Below the pieces are notes generated by a model, which was given only the letters and a program-made list of their open reading frames with translations, searched no databases and had not been told where the DNA came from. Below are positions 16,783 through 26,319 of a DNA stretch of 31,446 nucleotides, piece by piece. The translations under genes were made by a program, and so were the position numbers. Source of the stretch: Paulinella micropora (lineage: Eukaryota > Cercozoa > Imbricatea > Euglyphida); contig BJOX01000010.1 in assembly GCA_009731375.1 (NCBI GenBank), forward strand, positions 1,088,968-1,120,413, read 5' to 3'. The number at the start of each line of letters is the position of its first letter. The stretch's first letter is position 1.

Positions 16783-19700
16783 TCACTGCCTTCGTCGTCT
16801 GGCGCGGATTTCTTTGCCTGGTGGAGGACCACCAACAAAAGTCAGATCGAACTTTGACTGTTCGAGAATGTCCCAGATCTTATTAGGGATTCCGCCCAAC
16901 GATAATTCAAAAGGGACATCAAGCACTCCTCTTGGCAGTGTCTGAATGGTCCACGCAGTGTAATCCTTGTCTCTGGGAGTAATTGTATCATCCCATGTCT
17001 CGAGACTTTTTGCGTCTTTATATACTGGCAGATAATGTCTTGCCTTTGGATCCTCAACCGGGTCCATACTTCTCCAGAACTGGAGTATCGGTTGTACTAT
17101 CTTTGCGGCTGATGATATTTTGAGTGTCCGTGTGACACGCATCTGTCGTGGGACCGCCACGACCCGCATCAAGTATAAGTCTGAGAGAGTGTCATCAGCG
17201 ACATGTTGTTCCGCTGGTCTCATCAGATAGAAAACATTTTTCACCCATGCGATGGTTGCTATCGCATCGCCTTCCTTCCATCGCTCATGGACAATCTCAA
17301 CGTTGCCCGCGTTTGGGTCAGTGTCCGTCCCCTCCTCCTCCTGGTGGACGTCCTTTGATCTCATCGACCTCATCGCCTTCCTCGGTTGGTCGTTGATAAG
17401 ATCATTCCGCGCTCTCCTTAGCTGCGCCTCTGTGATCTTCTCCTTCTTTCCGCTATGCTCTCGCGGAGACTTGGACTGAGTCCCCACCGCGCTTATGCGG
17501 TCAGTCTTCTCCTTGCTGTCCACCTCACTCTCCTCCTTCTCAGCTATCGGTGCCCGATAAGCATCGTCTTGGTCTATGCCAGCCTCCTTGTGGATGGGCG
17601 GCACCTCTTTGAAATCATCCTTCATCCGTTTTAACGCCTCCTCAACGGATTCATCTTCCAGTAAGAAGGGATCATACTTAATCAGCCTTCTTACATTCAC
17701 AATTTGCACCTTCCCTCTACCCCTGATCTTGTAATTCAGAGGTCCCGTCTGTTCCATAATCTGATAAGGTCCTTTCCAGTGAGTGAACAGCTTAGAGCTG
17801 ACTCCCTTCGGGACTTGAGGATGGTACAATAGTACAATATCCCCGACCTGGAACTTGATCTGATCCAAGTGCGCTTGTCGCACCCCTTCAGCATCAGTCT
17901 TTCGGCGCTCCGCCTCTCTATGCGCCCTGACTATTTGTTCCGCCTCCATCTTCACTCTAAGTCTCATCCCAAACAACTCATCCGCATCCGCCCAAGTGTC
18001 TTTTGGGTGAAGGAGCGAAGTCGGGATATCAGGCTCACGCCCATATACTAACTGATATGGCGAGATTGAGCTCTTCGAGCCTCCTAACGCCGTAGAGGGT
18101 AGACAGTTCATTGCAAACGCAAATGATGGTGCTGCCTCGACCCATGCTCTTTGATTCTCCTTCTTCGTGCAATACATCTTTAGCGAGGCTTTGAGGGGTC
18201 TGTGTACCCGCTCGATTTTCCCATTTGCTCGCGGGTTATAGGCAGTAACATATTGCCATTTCATCCCGTAATACTTAGATAGTTTGTCGATGACCTCGTT
18301 ATTAAAGTCCGAGCCTCGATCAGAACATATCTTTCTTGGTACTCCGATCTGTGAGATGATCCTATCGATCAGCGCCTCGGCCGTCGTCTTGCCGGTAACG
18401 TCTTTGACAGGGATGATCCACACATAGTTGGTGGCTCTGTCAATAGCCGTAAGGAGGTATTTGTAACCATCCTTCGATTCTGGGAAAGGTCCCACATGAT
18501 CAATGTGTATAAACTCAAACATCCCCGCATGAAGAGGAAATTCGCCAATCAGGCCGAAATTTGCCTTCAGTGGTGTTTTGTTTATCTTGCACGGGATGCA
18601 TGCATCCACCGCCTGATCTATCTCCTCCTTCATCTTCTTCCACCAGAATCGCCTCGCTACGAACATATGAGTTCGTTGTCGACCCGGATGCGCCAAAAGT
18701 GGGCAATTGTGGGCTGCGACAAATATAAATCGTCTCAGACTCTCCGGTACCCAAAGGGTCCATTTGTCCGGCTGTGACGCATAGCGACCGTGAAGGCCCT
18801 TGTACCACAGTAGACCATCTCTCCATCCCATCTCCTTCATCTGATCTTTGATCGCTTTCGTCATCCGTAGCTCATCCGGGTTCTGATATAACTGTATCAG
18901 TTCTTTAAACTCCGGATCTTGAGCCTGTTGTTGCCTCCATGCGGTAGGCGAGGCTATATGGATAGTACCATCTTCTAGCCGTACCCCGATTCTTTCCGGG
19001 TCATCGTCTAGGTCACTTCTCCGCTCTTGAGGAGGCTCCGCATAAACTTCCTGCGTCTCCTCTTCCTCTCTTATGTTCGCCTTCGCATTCTCATATACCT
19101 CATAGGACCACTCAGCGTCCTCCTGGGTATGTAGCTCACAACATATCCCGTGATCCGGGCCTTGTGGACTGTACCGTAGACCTGTGCGGTCATATCGGAC
19201 TCCACTCGCCATCTCCATCGCCTCAATGTGGCTGACCTCATACACCTTGTCAGTGGACAAGTCTTCCATCTCCACCGTGGACACCAACGCCGATACTTCT
19301 GAGTTAAACTCTAGCCTAGAGAGGCTATCAGCGACCACATTTCGCTTTCCCGGTAGATGGACCATTGTAAAATCGAAACAAGACAAGAACGCTTGCCACC
19401 GCGCCAGCCGTCCCGTCTGTTCATGATTCATCAACCATAACAGGTTATGATGATCAGTTCTGACAGTAAATTGAGGTCCTCCCCACAAATACTCTCTGAG
19501 CCTCTTGAGGGCCCATACTACCGCCAACGCCTCTCTTTGCCTTGTGCAATAGTTTCTCTCCGCCGCACACAACTTCCTACTAATAAACATGATTGGGCGT
19601 AATTTCTTCTCCTCATCCTCTTGTTGTAATACAGCCCCAATCGCAAACTTAGATGCGTCTGTATCGACTACGAATTGTTTCGTAAAGTCGGGCATCGTTA

Positions 19701-22596
19701 ACACCAGTCCTCCGTCTTTCGGGTCTTTGTAAATGAGATCTTTGAGCGCATGAAACGCTTGCAAAGCCTCTTCGTCCCACTTCTCAAAGTCTCCAAAATC
19801 TATCATTTTCTCCACTTTAGCCCGTGTTGCACCCCAATCGGGTATAAACTGGCTATAGTATTGCGCCATCGCAAGGAATGAGTGCAATTCAGTGCGGTTC
19901 TTCGGTATCGGTCGATTCATAATCTCCTCCCTCTTCTCTTTGGATATCGAGACTCGATTATGGGAGATCTCGTACCCTAAGTATGTCACACTCGTCTTGG
20001 CAAGTTGACACTTCTTTAGATTGCACTTCAGGCCAAAAGCTCCGATGCGCCTGAATATATCGGACAAATGATCGATATGCTCCTCCATTGTGTTAGAGTA
20101 TACGATAATGTCATCGATATAGCAAAATGCATATTCTCCCGCCTTCTGTCCCCGCCTTCTCATAAAGCCACCGTCAGACAAATCATCGTACTGACTGCTC
20201 AACATCTTCTGCATCGCCTTCTGGAAAAGTCCTGGGGCTTGCTTGAGGCCCATCGGAAGCACTTTCCATTGGTATATTTCCATACCCACCACAAACGCCG
20301 TCAGCCATCTGGACTTTTCCTCCAGTGGTATCTGCCAGAAGCCATTCTTAAGGTCAATGACCGAATAGAATTTTGCATTCCGCAGTACTCTCCTTCCTTC
20401 TTCTAATGTCGGGAGAGGATTTCTCTCTTCCTCCAGCACCTTGTTAACACGAGCATAGTTAACTGTCAGGCGCCATTCTCCTCCTGGCTTCGGCACTATT
20501 CTCGGTTGTGAGACTATTGGAGATGTTGATCTCTCAATAAAGTCCTCATTGAGCAGCTGTCTTGCTAGCTCCTCCGCTATCTTCGCCTCATGTATACTCA
20601 AATTCGCCCTTCGTGGTGCCGGTGACGGCTCCGCACCCGGTATTTTGTAAATAACCGCAGTGAAATCTTCAGGCTTGACACCACCTGCATGTGGAGGGTC
20701 AAAAATTTCCTTGTTCGCCTCTAATTTGGCTTTTAAAAGCTCCTTCTCCTTCTCCGTGCCTACTCCTTCTTCCAATATTTTCCGCGCCGCCTCTTGAAAA
20801 TCTTCATCAGACATCTGCTTATGCTGCTTGAGGGGTTCTCTGTCCTCCTCCAAGCCTAAGTCCTCTTCCGAGACATCATCTAGGCCCGTCTTTTCATACG
20901 TGACCGTGTCCGGCTCATCATCTTTACCGAGCTCCACCAGCATGTCAATGAGTCTCGCGTATTGCAAAGGAGCTTTACGGGTGTAAAAACCATCAAAGCA
21001 TGTGAATGCTTGCGGTATCAATTTCAACTTGTCGAGGTCTCTGAGCTTCCGCTTGTATGCACTGCTCTGCTCACGAGTTCCCATACGACAAGCCACCACT
21101 AGCTGTTGCTTGCGAGAGGGTACCGGTATAGGATGATCAATAAGCCGGTCCCTTATTTCCTGCGCCCATATCGCCTTCTCATTATATGGCAGGATAATAG
21201 TATACGGCTTATTATTTTCGAATAAAGTCCGTAAGCATTTCTTCACTTCAGACAGTGAACGCGGCCACGTGGGCTCGTCACCCCAGAAATCAGTAATAAA
21301 ACTTTTAATAGTTTCTGGTGGAGTATCCGGGATTCGCCCCGTTCTCCTTGGTACAAACGCCTCCCTTTTTTCTTCTCCTACTTTCGCATGGAAACAGTAT
21401 CCATTAGTAATATGGACATCTGTTCCTACTCCTTCCGCGAATCTCGCCAACGACGGGCTTCTTTGTGCGACACATTTAATCTCCTCCTTTCGCTTCTCGA
21501 TTAAGTCATCAATAGACTTTTTGTCCCCATGGCATGTCGGAACTGTGACAGTGCACACTTGGGATTCCCAATTGTCGGTCCAGGACAGTTCATCCGGTCT
21601 TACGACATGGGGGTGAACGTACACCTCAAGTGCCTCATGTGCGATGGCCATCTTTTTGTGATCCGTCGCTAGACTCAGCTCATAAGCCTCATAAGAGTCA
21701 GTAGCGTTGAAGGGATCAATATCGTTCTCTTCTCCTCTTTTTACTCCATATATCACTCGCCGTGCGGCGCAATCAATCACAGCCCCCATCGTAGCCAATT
21801 GGTCATACGATAGTAATATTGACCCGTGGTAACCGGGGACGACATAGAGGTCCATACGGTATACTCGTGCGGATTTCAATTTAAAGGTCAGTGTGATGAT
21901 TCCCGTGATATCCGTCCGGCTGCTCACTCCTTTGAGAGTGCCCGTTGACTTTTTCATATTTCCGTCCACCCAGTCCCGGTATCGATTAAAAAACTTCCGG
22001 CCGACAATATTAATATTCGCCATCGTATCATTACCAACTTTTAATATTGTCTTCAATGTTTCACAATAAAGTTCCGTATAACACAGAGCATCGGGCCTGT
22101 GTATATTGGCTGCGAGAACAAGAACTTTACGTTCCAAATTTTGGAGTCTTGTCTCTAAGTTTTTCAACTCCTCCTTCTTCTCCTCCTGCTTCACCTCATT
22201 AACATTTTTATTATTCTGCGGTACTGGTGCGTTTACTATTTGAGCGACATTGTCTTGTGGTACTTGAGTACACACATTGTCTTTTTGCTCGCCACCCGCC
22301 GCGACCGTAGACATTGAGTCTGTTCGTGGTTGTTTGCTTGGCCGAGGCGATACGTCTGCCATTGGCCTCCTCGCCTCCATCGCAAGTCTCGCCTTCCTAT
22401 TTGCATCAGTTATCATTGGTAACCGTGCTGTATGAACGGGTATGAGACTACCTTGGGGCTGCAGTCTCTGTGTACCCACATCTTTGTTTTCACATAGAGG
22501 AAGCGTTGGCCCAGTCTGCACAACAGCATTAGAAAGCACTGTGACTTTAGGGTTAAACTTCACAGTCTTCTCCTTCCTCTCTTCTTCCCCCTCCAG
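16783..22596 (-). CDS. pol: Pol polyprotein: protease, reverse transcriptase, RNase H, integrase, extra C-terminal region
   Basis: The open frame follows the gag UGA directly. The first in-frame AUG is about 60 codons in, so expression by readthrough is likely. Numbering from the GTG codon at 22563: coiled coil about 122-150; retropepsin-like region about 165-275 with DTM (179-181) where D-T/S-G is expected and a standard second half (ILLSYDQLATMGAVIDC); RT about 640-870 with the catalytic YIDD at 815-818; RNase H about 964-1090 (TDASKF, TDHHNLL); integrase zinc finger with His1285, His1292, Cys1322, Cys1325; catalytic Asp1355, Asp1415, Glu1451 (DD35E); GPY/F module about 1570-1632 (HWKGPY). 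Residues 1640-1926 form an acidic linker plus an apparently folded domain of unknown function, ending in a basic tail. The stop is TGA. Confidence 0.95.
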   Translation of the reverse strand: MEGEEERKEKTVKFNPKVTVLSNAVVQTGPTLPLCENKDVGTQRLQPQGSLIPVHTARLPMITDANRKARLAMEARRPMADVSPRPSKQPRTDSMSTVAAGGEQKDNVCTQVPQDNVAQIVNAPVPQNNKNVNEVKQEEKKEELKNLETRLQNLERKVLVLAANIHRPDALCYTELYCETLKTILKVGNDTMANINIVGRKFFNRYRDWVDGNMKKSTGTLKGVSSRTDITGIITLTFKLKSARVYRMDLYVVPGYHGSILLSYDQLATMGAVIDCAARRVIYGVKRGEENDIDPFNATDSYEAYELSLATDHKKMAIAHEALEVYVHPHVVRPDELSWTDNWESQVCTVTVPTCHGDKKSIDDLIEKRKEEIKCVAQRSPSLARFAEGVGTDVHITNGYCFHAKVGEEKREAFVPRRTGRIPDTPPETIKSFITDFWGDEPTWPRSLSEVKKCLRTLFENNKPYTIILPYNEKAIWAQEIRDRLIDHPIPVPSRKQQLVVACRMGTREQSSAYKRKLRDLDKLKLIPQAFTCFDGFYTRKAPLQYARLIDMLVELGKDDEPDTVTYEKTGLDDVSEEDLGLEEDREPLKQHKQMSDEDFQEAARKILEEGVGTEKEKELLKAKLEANKEIFDPPHAGGVKPEDFTAVIYKIPGAEPSPAPRRANLSIHEAKIAEELARQLLNEDFIERSTSPIVSQPRIVPKPGGEWRLTVNYARVNKVLEEERNPLPTLEEGRRVLRNAKFYSVIDLKNGFWQIPLEEKSRWLTAFVVGMEIYQWKVLPMGLKQAPGLFQKAMQKMLSSQYDDLSDGGFMRRRGQKAGEYAFCYIDDIIVYSNTMEEHIDHLSDIFRRIGAFGLKCNLKKCQLAKTSVTYLGYEISHNRVSISKEKREEIMNRPIPKNRTELHSFLAMAQYYSQFIPDWGATRAKVEKMIDFGDFEKWDEEALQAFHALKDLIYKDPKDGGLVLTMPDFTKQFVVDTDASKFAIGAVLQQEDEEKKLRPIMFISRKLCAAERNYCTRQREALAVVWALKRLREYLWGGPQFTVRTDHHNLLWLMNHEQTGRLARWQAFLSCFDFTMVHLPGKRNVVADSLSRLEFNSEVSALVSTVEMEDLSTDKVYEVSHIEAMEMASGVRYDRTGLRYSPQGPDHGICCELHTQEDAEWSYEVYENAKANIREEEETQEVYAEPPQERRSDLDDDPERIGVRLEDGTIHIASPTAWRQQQAQDPEFKELIQLYQNPDELRMTKAIKDQMKEMGWRDGLLWYKGLHGRYASQPDKWTLWVPESLRRFIFVAAHNCPLLAHPGRQRTHMFVARRFWWKKMKEEIDQAVDACIPCKINKTPLKANFGLIGEFPLHAGMFEFIHIDHVGPFPESKDGYKYLLTAIDRATNYVWIIPVKDVTGKTTAEALIDRIISQIGVPRKICSDRGSDFNNEVIDKLSKYYGMKWQYVTAYNPRANGKIERVHRPLKASLKMYCTKKENQRAWVEAAPSFAFAMNCLPSTALGGSKSSISPYQLVYGREPDIPTSLLHPKDTWADADELFGMRLRVKMEAEQIVRAHREAERRKTDAEGVRQAHLDQIKFQVGDIVLLYHPQVPKGVSSKLFTHWKGPYQIMEQTGPLNYKIRGRGKVQIVNVRRLIKYDPFLLEDESVEEALKRMKDDFKEVPPIHKEAGIDQDDAYRAPIAEKEESEVDSKEKTDRISAVGTQSKSPREHSGKKEKITEAQLRRARNDLINDQPRKAMRSMRSKDVHQEEEGTDTDPNAGNVEIVHERWKEGDAIATIAWVKNVFYLMRPAEQHVADDTLSDLYLMRVVAVPRQMRVTRTLKISSAAKIVQPILQFWRSMDPVEDPKARHYLPVYKDAKSLETWDDTITPRDKDYTAWTIQTLPRGVLDVPFELSLGGIPNKIWDILEQSKFDLTFVGGPPPGKEIRARRRRQ

Positions 22597-22599
22597 TCA
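22597..22599 (-). promoter_or_regulatory. Gag stop UGA in a leaky context (putative readthrough site)
   Basis: On the minus strand the junction reads GAA UGA CUG GAG. gag and pol share one frame, no other stop separates them, and pol has no early AUG. UGA followed by C, especially CUA, is a known weak stop; CUG is a close variant. Some Ty3/gypsy elements and gammaretroviruses use in-frame readthrough at this junction, while most gypsy elements use a frameshift or a single ORF. Readthrough is inferred, not shown. Confidence 0.65.
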
Positions 22600-25293
22600 T
22601 TCCACCACCTCGAAACGATTACCTTGAGTAGTGTCCGGGTAGGATGACGTATCGGTCTCCGAGGCAGTGTTGTAGGCCTGAGCTCGACCGAAATTTGGGT
22701 TGGAGCTTGCCCACGAGCCTCCTCCTCCTCTGGGTGGGGGGGCTGGAGCTCGAACAGCTCTCCCTCCATAAGGGGTATATCCCCGACCTCCTCCTCTTCC
22801 TCTCTGAGGGGTTCCCTGCCACCTCGAGGCTCCTCTCCATGTTCCTCCTCCTCCTCCTCCTCCTCCTCCTCCTCCTCGTCCTCCTGCTCCTGCTCCTCCT
22901 TCTCGTCCTCTTTGAGAGGCCTTTAAGTTCTTTTGTCTCTCCCTTTCCTCCTTCTTCTCCTTCATCCTCTTCATGTAGGTAATGATTGCCTCTCGTAACT
23001 CCTCATCATCACACATATTGGCATACCAACCTTCGTTCACAGCGGCAATCTGAAGCATATTGAAAAGGCCCGGTTCCTTGCCTTCCGTCCTGCTCAGAAA
23101 ATTTGCCCTTGCTGTTGGGTTCTGCCTATCATGATTGAAAGAGCAGTCTCTGTTCTCCATCTGTGCCTTACACTGCAAGCCCGCGAACCACCTCCAACAT
23201 GCGGTCTTCAGGTCTGGCTCTCTCTGTCTCTTCCAACCGGCAACTCTGTTTGTGTACGTGGCTTGTGCGCCAACAGGTACACCGCCTGCCTGTGCCGTAT
23301 GTGCCTCCGTGAGCGAGTCCATGTTTGAGCATGCACTCATCACTTCTTGAAACAGTGCTGACGGAGCAACGCTTTGAACCGTATTTTCGAACACGTGTGT
23401 CTCGAGGAAGTTCTTGGACTTCACTGAGCTAAACGTCGAGCATTGTTGTATGAGCTGAGTAAGCTTACTCGGGTTAACTGTGTGTAACGCCGAAAAGAAA
23501 TAGAGGATGATCGACTTGCGGCCATAGAATAGCCCATAGGAGGAAACTACCTCCGTAAGGGTCGCCGCCAAGCCAACAGCACTCCTCAAACTCATCGCCA
23601 CTGTCTCAAAGATTTCAAATCCTATGAGAGTACCAGTGCAGAGATGCTGGTATCCATGAGATTGAAAATATGAAATGAGTGTGGCCACCGCCAGTTCACA
23701 CTGAGCGTCTAGGCCTGTTGCATTGTTTCTCTTAATCTCCTCCTTCTTTCTCAAAAACTTGTACTGTGTCAGATCAAATCCCTCCGAGACTAGAGATTGG
23801 TCAAAAACAGTAACAAGGGCCTCGTATTCCTGCGTTTCGTCGCAAGGAAAAGCCTTCATGCAGGCATTGATCTCTTTGAGCTTGCTCAAAAGCGAAGCAT
23901 CAGAGTCTTTGTCTGAGCTCGTCTTGGCATATAGCATGAGACTTGCCACTCCTCCTTTCTTCCCCTTGAAGGCATTTATGATGTTCTGTCTGTCCTTCTT
24001 CTCCGTGTTTGTGACCACCACCGTAGTTGAGCCCGAGGGTGCAGGGGCTGGTGGGGCAGGAGCTGGTGGGGTCAAATATGTCGGAGGGTGTGTCTTTGCA
24101 CCACTCACTTTTGCTTTCATTCTTTCCAGTCTCATCGTCTTCTCGAACTCCTCATTCTCTTTCGCCTTCTTCTTCTCAGATATCACCAGCTTTTGAGCAT
24201 GAGTGATAAAGGCCACCAATTCAGAAGCAGATCTGAGAAAATTATATTTCTCCACATATTGGTCAACACCTGCTTTGTTGGCGACCGGTGGTGCGTTACT
24301 AAGTGATTTAAGGACAGAGTGATCCTTGGTAGGAATCCATCTCTTCCATGCCTCCTTGTGCAGTAACGCACCCATCAACAGTCTGATCTTGGTCAGAACT
24401 CTGTCGGTCTTCTCTAACTCATCAATCACAGGATGAGTTTCTCCTGCTGCCTTAATGCTTTTTTCCATCTCTGCCTTCCCCTCCTCCAAGGCCTTTATTT
24501 CCATTGTAAAAAAATGAAATATGCCACTCGAGTTTTTCGAACCCAGATTGGTCTTCATTTTTGTTACATCGACTGCCTCCTGACCAGTCGCGAGGAATCT
24601 GGCCGTTGCTCTTGGGTTTGTGTACTGGAGGTAACCCTCACATCGTGGGCCGTATGTACGTTCCCAAATCAGGGTTTGAGTGTACACCCCAAAGATAGCA
24701 TCGAGTAATTCAAGGTGGGTGTGTGTGTCCCCAAACTTGATATGCTGTATCTTCTTTCTCTCTTCTGGATCAGAGACCAGTTTGCCGAGGAGCTGTGCTG
24801 TGTTTGATAATAGGATATAGACATCCTTTTTAGCACGACTTTTCTCTCTTCTTTGATCCTGAGGGATCCACACATAGGTATCCTTCTCTACCCCCATCTT
24901 GTTATCAAACTCTTCTTTAGTGAGGTCATAGTGGTCTTGCACCCACTGTTGTTCCTCCACTGTGATCTCCTCTCCATCACTATGAATCAAGTCGATCATT
25001 TTTCGTCCTCCTCCTCCCGTGTAGGCAGGTGGTAAGGGATTACCATATGCTCCTCCTCCTCCCGTCTCTTCTTGTTCAAATCCTCCTTCATCTTCGTCTC
25101 CTCCATATCTTCCTTCATCATCCCAGCCCTCTTCTACTCCTCCTCCTACTCCTTCATCTCCTCCTCCTTCATTCAATCCTCCTCCTCCTCCTTCATTCAA
25201 TCCTCTTCCTCCTCCTCCTCCTCCTGCTTCTTCTTCTTCTCTTCTTTGATCTGCCTCCGAGAATTCACTCACTTCGGCGGTCTCTGTCGACAT
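22597..25293 (-). CDS. gag: Gag polyprotein with CCCH zinc finger
   Basis: 898 codons, starting at the first ATG after the leader. An acidic Gly-rich N-terminus (to about 95) is followed by helical regions about 110-400, a Pro/Ala linker (402-420) and a second helical part about 430-660 that probably contains the capsid. Then comes a Cys/His motif at 699-721: Cys699-x8-Cys708-x8-Cys717-x3-His721. This is the spacing class of CCCH RNA-binding fingers, not the CX2CX4HX4C knuckle usual in Gag nucleocapsids. An Arg/Gly-rich (RGG-like) tail runs about 790-860. It would assemble the particle and package RNA. It is longer than most gypsy Gags. It ends in UGA, with pol in the same frame. Confidence 0.88.
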   Translation of the reverse strand: MSTETAEVSEFSEADQRREEEEAGGGGGGRGLNEGGGGGLNEGGGDEGVGGGVEEGWDDEGRYGGDEDEGGFEQEETGGGGAYGNPLPPAYTGGGGRKMIDLIHSDGEEITVEEQQWVQDHYDLTKEEFDNKMGVEKDTYVWIPQDQRREKSRAKKDVYILLSNTAQLLGKLVSDPEERKKIQHIKFGDTHTHLELLDAIFGVYTQTLIWERTYGPRCEGYLQYTNPRATARFLATGQEAVDVTKMKTNLGSKNSSGIFHFFTMEIKALEEGKAEMEKSIKAAGETHPVIDELEKTDRVLTKIRLLMGALLHKEAWKRWIPTKDHSVLKSLSNAPPVANKAGVDQYVEKYNFLRSASELVAFITHAQKLVISEKKKAKENEEFEKTMRLERMKAKVSGAKTHPPTYLTPPAPAPPAPAPSGSTTVVVTNTEKKDRQNIINAFKGKKGGVASLMLYAKTSSDKDSDASLLSKLKEINACMKAFPCDETQEYEALVTVFDQSLVSEGFDLTQYKFLRKKEEIKRNNATGLDAQCELAVATLISYFQSHGYQHLCTGTLIGFEIFETVAMSLRSAVGLAATLTEVVSSYGLFYGRKSIILYFFSALHTVNPSKLTQLIQQCSTFSSVKSKNFLETHVFENTVQSVAPSALFQEVMSACSNMDSLTEAHTAQAGGVPVGAQATYTNRVAGWKRQREPDLKTACWRWFAGLQCKAQMENRDCSFNHDRQNPTARANFLSRTEGKEPGLFNMLQIAAVNEGWYANMCDDEELREAIITYMKRMKEKKEERERQKNLKASQRGREGGAGAGGRGGGGGGGGGGGTWRGASRWQGTPQRGRGGGRGYTPYGGRAVRAPAPPPRGGGGSWASSNPNFGRAQAYNTASETDTSSYPDTTQGNRFEVVE

Positions 25294-26064
25294 GATGTCG
25301 TAGTAGTGATCAACAGGAGGACAGTGTCAGCTCCTATGTTTGGTTTTTGTTCGTTTGTGTTCTGTTCCTCCTTCAGTCGATTGACTAGTGAAGAGAGAAA
25401 CTAATAGAGAGGGTAGGATAAGATTCCCTGTCCTCTATGAAACACTGTTTGTATGTTTGTTTTTGTTTGAGAAAAATAGTCTTTGAGACTTTCTCCGATT
25501 TCTTGTTCTCCTTACTCAGATTACTTTCTCCTCCTTCTTTTCTATATTGTATCTAGTATGAGGCACTTGGACCTACACACAGATAGTAATAGAGAAGCTA
25601 GAAAAGCTCTCCTTGAGAAGTCGACAGTCGGTCGGATAGGTTCTCAGACCTACCTTTAGAAAACGATCAGAGATTTGCAAAAATACTCTGACGTATGTGT
25701 GAGATAATGCAGATAAATGCACAAACTAGAAGGGTAGAGTGTTGTGCTCCTGTCCCTATGCTTGTTTGTGTTTTGTGTGTGTTCCTTCACTCTTCTGTCC
25801 ACCTCCTTCTTCTTGGTCTCTGTGTGAGAACAGCAAGAACGACAGAGAGTTTGTATCTGATGTCTCCTTGTGAGCACACAGATACTGATTGGGCTAGAGG
25901 GTCTGAGACACCTGCTTGAGACCAATCAAATTATTTGTTTTGTGAAAGAGTTATGAGGGAGCTGTGTTGGAGTATTTGTTTTCGTCTGACGTCCCCGTGT
26001 GAGACAGGTCAGTGAAAATTCACTCTGTTGCCTGTGTGGCAAAGCAGAAAGAAATCACCCTAGT
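25294..26064 (-). other. 5' leader of the element
   Basis: About 770 bp between the PBS and the gag ATG, without a long frame. Two segments with similar wording (around 25340-25375 and 25750-25790, rich in TTTGTG and GTTCCT on the + strand) suggest an old internal duplication. Confidence 0.6.
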
Positions 26065-26077
26065 GATGTGGACTCCA
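26065..26077 (-). promoter_or_regulatory. Putative primer binding site
   Basis: TGGAGTCCACATC on the minus strand, two bases after the 5' LTR. TGG pairs with the CCA end of a tRNA. The remaining bases do not match a tRNA I can name, so the primer is unassigned. Confidence 0.5.
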
Positions 26078-26079
26078 AA

Positions 26080-26315
26080 TGTAATGCCCCCAACGATAGC
26101 TCGTAAAAAGTCGGTAATACAACCAAACACAGTCCTCAAGAATGAGAATGATGTCTCGTTGTATTAGCTCAGTGAAGCCAAAAAGGAAAACGGCAACAGA
26201 CCAGGAATAAAATGGCATCAGGTCCAATCCGGACAAATAATACTGAAAACAAGCTGGTGCACCTGTCACCAGGAAAAGGTACTTTTTACCGGCTATCCGG
26301 GGGGTGATGCCTACA
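26080..26315 (-). repeat. 5' LTR of the Ty3/gypsy element
   Basis: 236 bp with TG...CA ends, the partner of 15703-15939. I see no clear TATA box in it. Confidence 0.95.
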
Positions 26316-26319
26316 TGAG
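26316..26319. repeat. Target-site duplication TGAG, right
   Basis: Matches the four bases before the left LTR. Confidence 0.75.

Larger units (their letters stand above)
15703..26315 (-). mobile_element. Ty3/gypsy LTR retrotransposon, complete
   Basis: 10.6-kb element on the minus strand: 5' LTR (26080-26315), leader, gag, pol, 3' internal region, polypurine tract and 3' LTR (15703-15939). The domain order in Pol (protease, RT, RNase H, integrase) places it in Ty3/gypsy (Metaviridae-type). gag and pol are open throughout apart from the one UGA between them, and the LTRs are nearly identical, so insertion was recent and it may be active. Unusual points are the same-frame UGA between gag and pol, a CCCH finger in Gag, a protease motif without the catalytic Gly, and about 290 residues after the integrase. 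Confidence 0.95.

Noticed and set aside
22597-22599. UGA as a sense (Trp) codon in this genome
   Set aside because: Pol itself ends in UGA (16783-16785), and Trp in gag, pol and the Nudix exons is coded by TGG; no in-frame UGA occurs inside those domains.
22644-25404. Plus-strand frames opposite gag and pol (e.g. 23723-24196, 25029-25404)
   Set aside because: They are antisense shadows of long, family-supported coding regions.
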